Positions 60,879 through 64,000 of a stretch of DNA of 64,000 nucleotides are shown here, piece after piece. How positions within the stretch are numbered: the stretch's first letter is position 1; each line of letters opens with the position of its first letter. The notes beneath the pieces were generated by a model. That model searched no databases. It was not told the origin of the DNA and was given only the letters and a program-made list of their open reading frames with translations. Made by a program: the position numbers and the translations under genes. Source of the DNA: Coprinus comatus (Eukaryota; Basidiomycota; Agaricomycetes; Agaricales; Agaricaceae); assembly GCA_034638255.1 (NCBI GenBank), contig JAWPGT010000064.1, forward strand, positions 1 to 64,000, in the 5' to 3' direction.

Positions 60879-62801
60879 ATGCCTCTTACCACCCTCATCC
60901 CCCTCCTCCTCACCGCCCCACACACCCTCCACGCCCTCCAGTTCAACATCAACCCTCGCAGAAGATCTGTCCTTGCCCCTGCCCCAGAAGACGGTCTCAC
61001 CCTCAACAATTCTGCAGACATCAGCTACCATGCTGACATTGTCCTCGGTGGACGCCCATACCAGGTCCTCATCGACACCGGAAGGTTCATAGTCTCTCTG
61101 TATATTCTCTCACACACTCACTGTGCCGTGTAGCTCTGACCTCTGGGTGGCTGGCGACGTGCAGGAGAGCACAGACACGGGATTTACTTCAGGCGTCAGG
61201 TATGCTATAGGTCGGGTCAAAGGTACGTCGAACAAATTATCTTTTCCGCTCCAGGCTTCCCCAACTGACCATGGCTTACAGGACCAATAAAGACCGCACG
61301 GCTCGAGTTTGCTGATTATGTTGTCGACAACCAGGCCTTTTGTATGTTTCCAAAAATACACTCGATACTCTGCTGATCCCACACAGTGCAGATTCCACCG
61401 TCCTCAATAAATCAAGATGGCTCAGGAATCCTCGGTACTTCCTTCCTTTCACTTGTGCTCCTCACTATGGCTAACAGAATACAGGCCTCGGTCCTTCTGC
61501 TGGCTCGTTTATTCTCGCATCAATGCAATCAAATACCTCAGGAGCCCCTGTCTTAGATCGCATATTTCTCCAGAATTCCTCATTACCAACTTTCTTCACA
61601 ATTCTACTCGGCCGTCAACGAGGTCAGCAATAATATTTCTCCTCCACTATAACTTGTTCTAATTCTACAACACAGACCCAACAACTTTCTTCTCCGGTAC
61701 AATAACAATCGGCTCCGTTCACTCTGACTACCCCGAGGTTCTCACTCAATCGCGCCATCCCGTTAAACTCTTATCACAAGGAAACAAAAACCAACACTTT
61801 CAAATCTCTCTAGACAATGATGGTATCATTGGCCCTGATGGGAAGCCGATTAGTATAGAATCCACTACTGACGATTCAGGTGGTGGTCCTGTTGTCATCC
61901 TTGATTGTGGGTTCAGTTTACCTCAAGTTCCTCGGTACGAACCTCCTTATATATTTCGTTCGCTTTCTGACACTATCCGAATTATAGGAGCATCGCCGAT
62001 GCAATATATGGGAGGTTCCAAGAAGCCGAATATACCACTGTAACAGGTATTGGTGGAATCTGGGTACTCCCTTGTGAACAAGAAGTGAACGTTACCTTCA
62101 TTTTCAATGGAGCTAAATACCCAATTCATCCTCTGGATATGTCACTACGTGCTGAAGTATTTGGGATCGAAGATCTGACAAACTCGAATGGCAAACCTGT
62201 TTGTCTTGGTTCGGTATGTCTTTCTACCTCCCAAACTAAATGTGTTGAAAATTAATCATTGACATTAATAGTTCCAACCTTTCACCTATGATAGAGGTGT
62301 AGATCCATCCTATGATATGGTTCTAGGCATGGCATTCAGTATGTCTTCATCCTCTGATTCCTTTTATTCAATGTAACTCAAAACCAACACAGTGCGGAAT
62401 GTATATACCCTCTTCGATTACAGTGATTTCCTCGTCAATACCCAAACTATAAGTGATCCCTATATCCAAATGCTTTCTATAGTCGACAGTGCAGAAGGTA
62501 GATTTACTCAATCATTTCCCAAAATCTTATAACTTATCTACAAACCAAAAACTACTCTACAGCCCATTTAGATTTCGTCAAAGCTAGATTAGGAGGAATC
62601 GATACAACAGGTCAAACGATACTTAACAATTCAGAAACCGATTCAACTCCATCTTCAAATCGTGTTTTGGTTTATGTTATTGTTGCCATTGCCGTTGTGG
62701 CTATAATTCTCGTCGTGGCTGTTTGGTTAGGTTGTTGGATAAAGGCTAAAGCTAAGAGATTGGACTCTCTTGATGAAGTTCGTGAAGTTCGTAGTTCATG
62801 A
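60879..62801 (+). CDS. Pepsin-like aspartic protease 2 (A1 family), membrane anchored, atypical second motif
   Basis: Seen: ATG 60879 with signal peptide MPLTTLIPLLLTAPHTLHAL and pro-region NPRRRSVLAP. The first catalytic motif is VLIDTG-SSDLWVAG, with an intron inside the first Ser codon (AG|C) at the same place as in protease 1. Next come GILGLGPSAGSF and the second motif VVILDCGFSLPQVP, where Cys replaces the usual Ser/Thr. Then NSNGKPVCLGSF, MVLGMAFM and VYTLFDYSDF, and a transmembrane helix near the end (VYVIVAIAVVAIILVVAVWL) with a short basic tail. Stop TGA is at 62799-62801. Several introns are short and regular. The tail is far shorter than in protease 1. Activity is likely but uncertain because of the D-C-G motif. 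Confidence 0.9.
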
Positions 62802-63889
62802 TTCATGATCTATGATATTTCTTTTAGTTAGATTGTTGTATCCTATTCTTGCATATTTTTTTCTTTCTTTTTGCCACCTCACCAACAATCATATGCACTA
62901 TGCACCGCCCATTTTTCTTGGCTTCCCCCCCTTACTTCTTTCAGAAGTGTACATATACCATACAAAGACGTTCTCTCTTTTTTATACCATTACCCATCGT
63001 CGATTGCTTTCTCTTTTTTTAAAAAGTTTGTTTTTAAGTATAGTATATGCTTTCGCAAACTTTTCTTTTTTTTTTTTTTTTTGGCAAAAGCAATTGCTTT
63101 GGATAATATAACTACATACACTTATATACTGGTATCTCCACAACATACATCTACGTATACTTAGATGGGTACATATATACGAACTAATTATTGCGTCCAT
63201 CCCCCAAGCTCCTATTCCGAGGAACTCACAAAGTCTAGCACGTGTTAGCAACCTTTAATCAAGACATGTTCAATATCCCGAGCCGAGAGACAAATTTACA
63301 AGGGTACCAGGGGGGGGGGGTATCTTGGGAAGCCCCTGAATATATGATATGTGAAACAGACCAACACATTGTCTACGTCATTGACATCTCATATTGACCA
63401 TATCGTATTGATTTTAAACTTGGGAAAGACGTTGATGAAGGTGAGGAAGGAGATGTTAGGAGATATATGAATTTCAGTACTGTTTCTCTTTTCTTTTCTT
63501 TTCTTTCCTTAATAATCTCCAATTTCCTTTTGTCGACCTCAAACCAGACAACAGGATGATTCATCGTCACCTAAAGTGGCTAAATTTATAATCAATTAAT
63601 AAACATTAAACGCTGGAAACTAGATGTGAAAAACTAATAGTAAACTGTGAAACTTTGAAGAAAATGAAAGTGTCCCCAAAAACGAGTCTATGCCTGGTAT
63701 GCCTATGCTCTATCATAAAAATGCATTTATCACACGAATAATAAAGATATATCAACACGAAAAAAAAAACTATTACCCAAAAGAAATGAACCAGACTCTA
63801 TCAATCAACTAAGTAATATCGAAATTATTCAACACTAACTTCTCCAACAGAAAGAACTTGATTTCCAGAAACACAAACACTTGAAGAGG
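62802..63889. other. Intergenic, 1.1 kb
   Basis: No gene supported. Contains a long T homopolymer near 63065-63083 and a G homopolymer near 63310-63319, both prone to length errors. Confidence 0.5.
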
Positions 63890-64000
63890 CTAAAAGATAG
63901 GTTCAGGCACATCCAGTCCTTGCAATACATGAGATTCCGTAACAAGCCTAATAGGTGCAGTCAGCTGCAACCCATACAAAGGTGTCTCAAACGTGGCGTC
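63890..64000 (-). CDS. C-terminal fragment of an unidentified protein, cut by the window edge
   Basis: Not recognised. A minus-strand frame is open from the edge to TAG at 63890-63892: 36 residues that read like a real protein end (GLQLTAPIRLVTESHVLQGL, then DVPEPIF). No domain can be assigned from so short a piece, and it could be a chance open frame. Confidence 0.5.
   Translation of the reverse strand, partial: DATFETPLYGLQLTAPIRLVTESHVLQGLDVPEPIF

Noticed and set aside
63309..63320. G homopolymer as a G-quadruplex
   Set aside because: A single G run without further G tracts cannot form an intramolecular four-stranded structure by itself.

Overview
The window looks like nuclear chromosomal DNA from a filamentous fungus, most likely a basidiomycete of the Agaricomycotina type. 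The reasons are: many short GT..AG introns (47-67 nt in those I resolved, several with CTNAC-like branch points); a CreA/Mig1 zinc-finger repressor; a fused fungal ergothioneine synthase (Egt1); a chromodomain Ty3/Gypsy element; and intron-bearing nuclear tRNA genes. The lineage is inferred from gene content and was not tested by a search.

Layout from left to right. 1.2-4.0 kb (-): DCAF5-like WD40 protein. 4.12 kb (+): tRNA-Cys(GCA). 4.8-7.0 kb (-): CreA-type carbon-catabolite repressor. 8.66-14.83 kb (+): an intact-looking chromovirus with identical 193-bp LTRs and a 5-bp target duplication. 14.8-20.3 kb: a gene-poor stretch. 20.3-22.2 kb (-): SNF5/Sfh1 chromatin-remodelling subunit. 22.5-27.7 kb (-): three tandem paralogues of a secreted, cysteine-rich, probably GPI-anchored family. 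28.6-30.0 kb (+): severin-like gelsolin protein, converging on Egt1 (30.1-33.4 kb, -). 34.5 kb (-): tRNA-Leu(AAG). 34.7-35.1 kb: a MITE with perfect 41-bp terminal inverted repeats. 35.1-36.4 kb (-): mitochondrial K+/H+ exchange-related protein. 36.7-41.2 kb (-): SMC6. 41.5-44.6 kb (+): two tandem copies of an uncharacterised fungal family, the second decayed. 46.9-48.4 kb (+): PA-TM-RING ubiquitin ligase. 50.3-52.3 kb (+): CCCH zinc-finger protein. 52.8-53.9 kb (+): heme oxygenase. 55.2-58.1 kb (-): APC2. 58.5-62.8 kb: a divergent pair of membrane-anchored aspartic proteases. 63.9-64.0 kb (-): the C-terminus of an unidentified gene.

There is no biosynthetic cluster, prophage or CRISPR. The conserved genes are independent housekeeping and regulatory functions: chromatin (SNF5, SMC6), the ubiquitin system (DCAF, PA-TM-RING, APC2), redox and heme (Egt1, heme oxygenase), carbon control (CreA) and mitochondrial ion balance. 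The lineage-specific material is the tandem secreted family, the tandem uncharacterised family, the protease pair and two mobile elements. Several otherwise intact genes contain one frame break (creA, the third secreted paralogue, the gelsolin gene). These may be assembly indels or early gene decay, and the sequence alone cannot say which.
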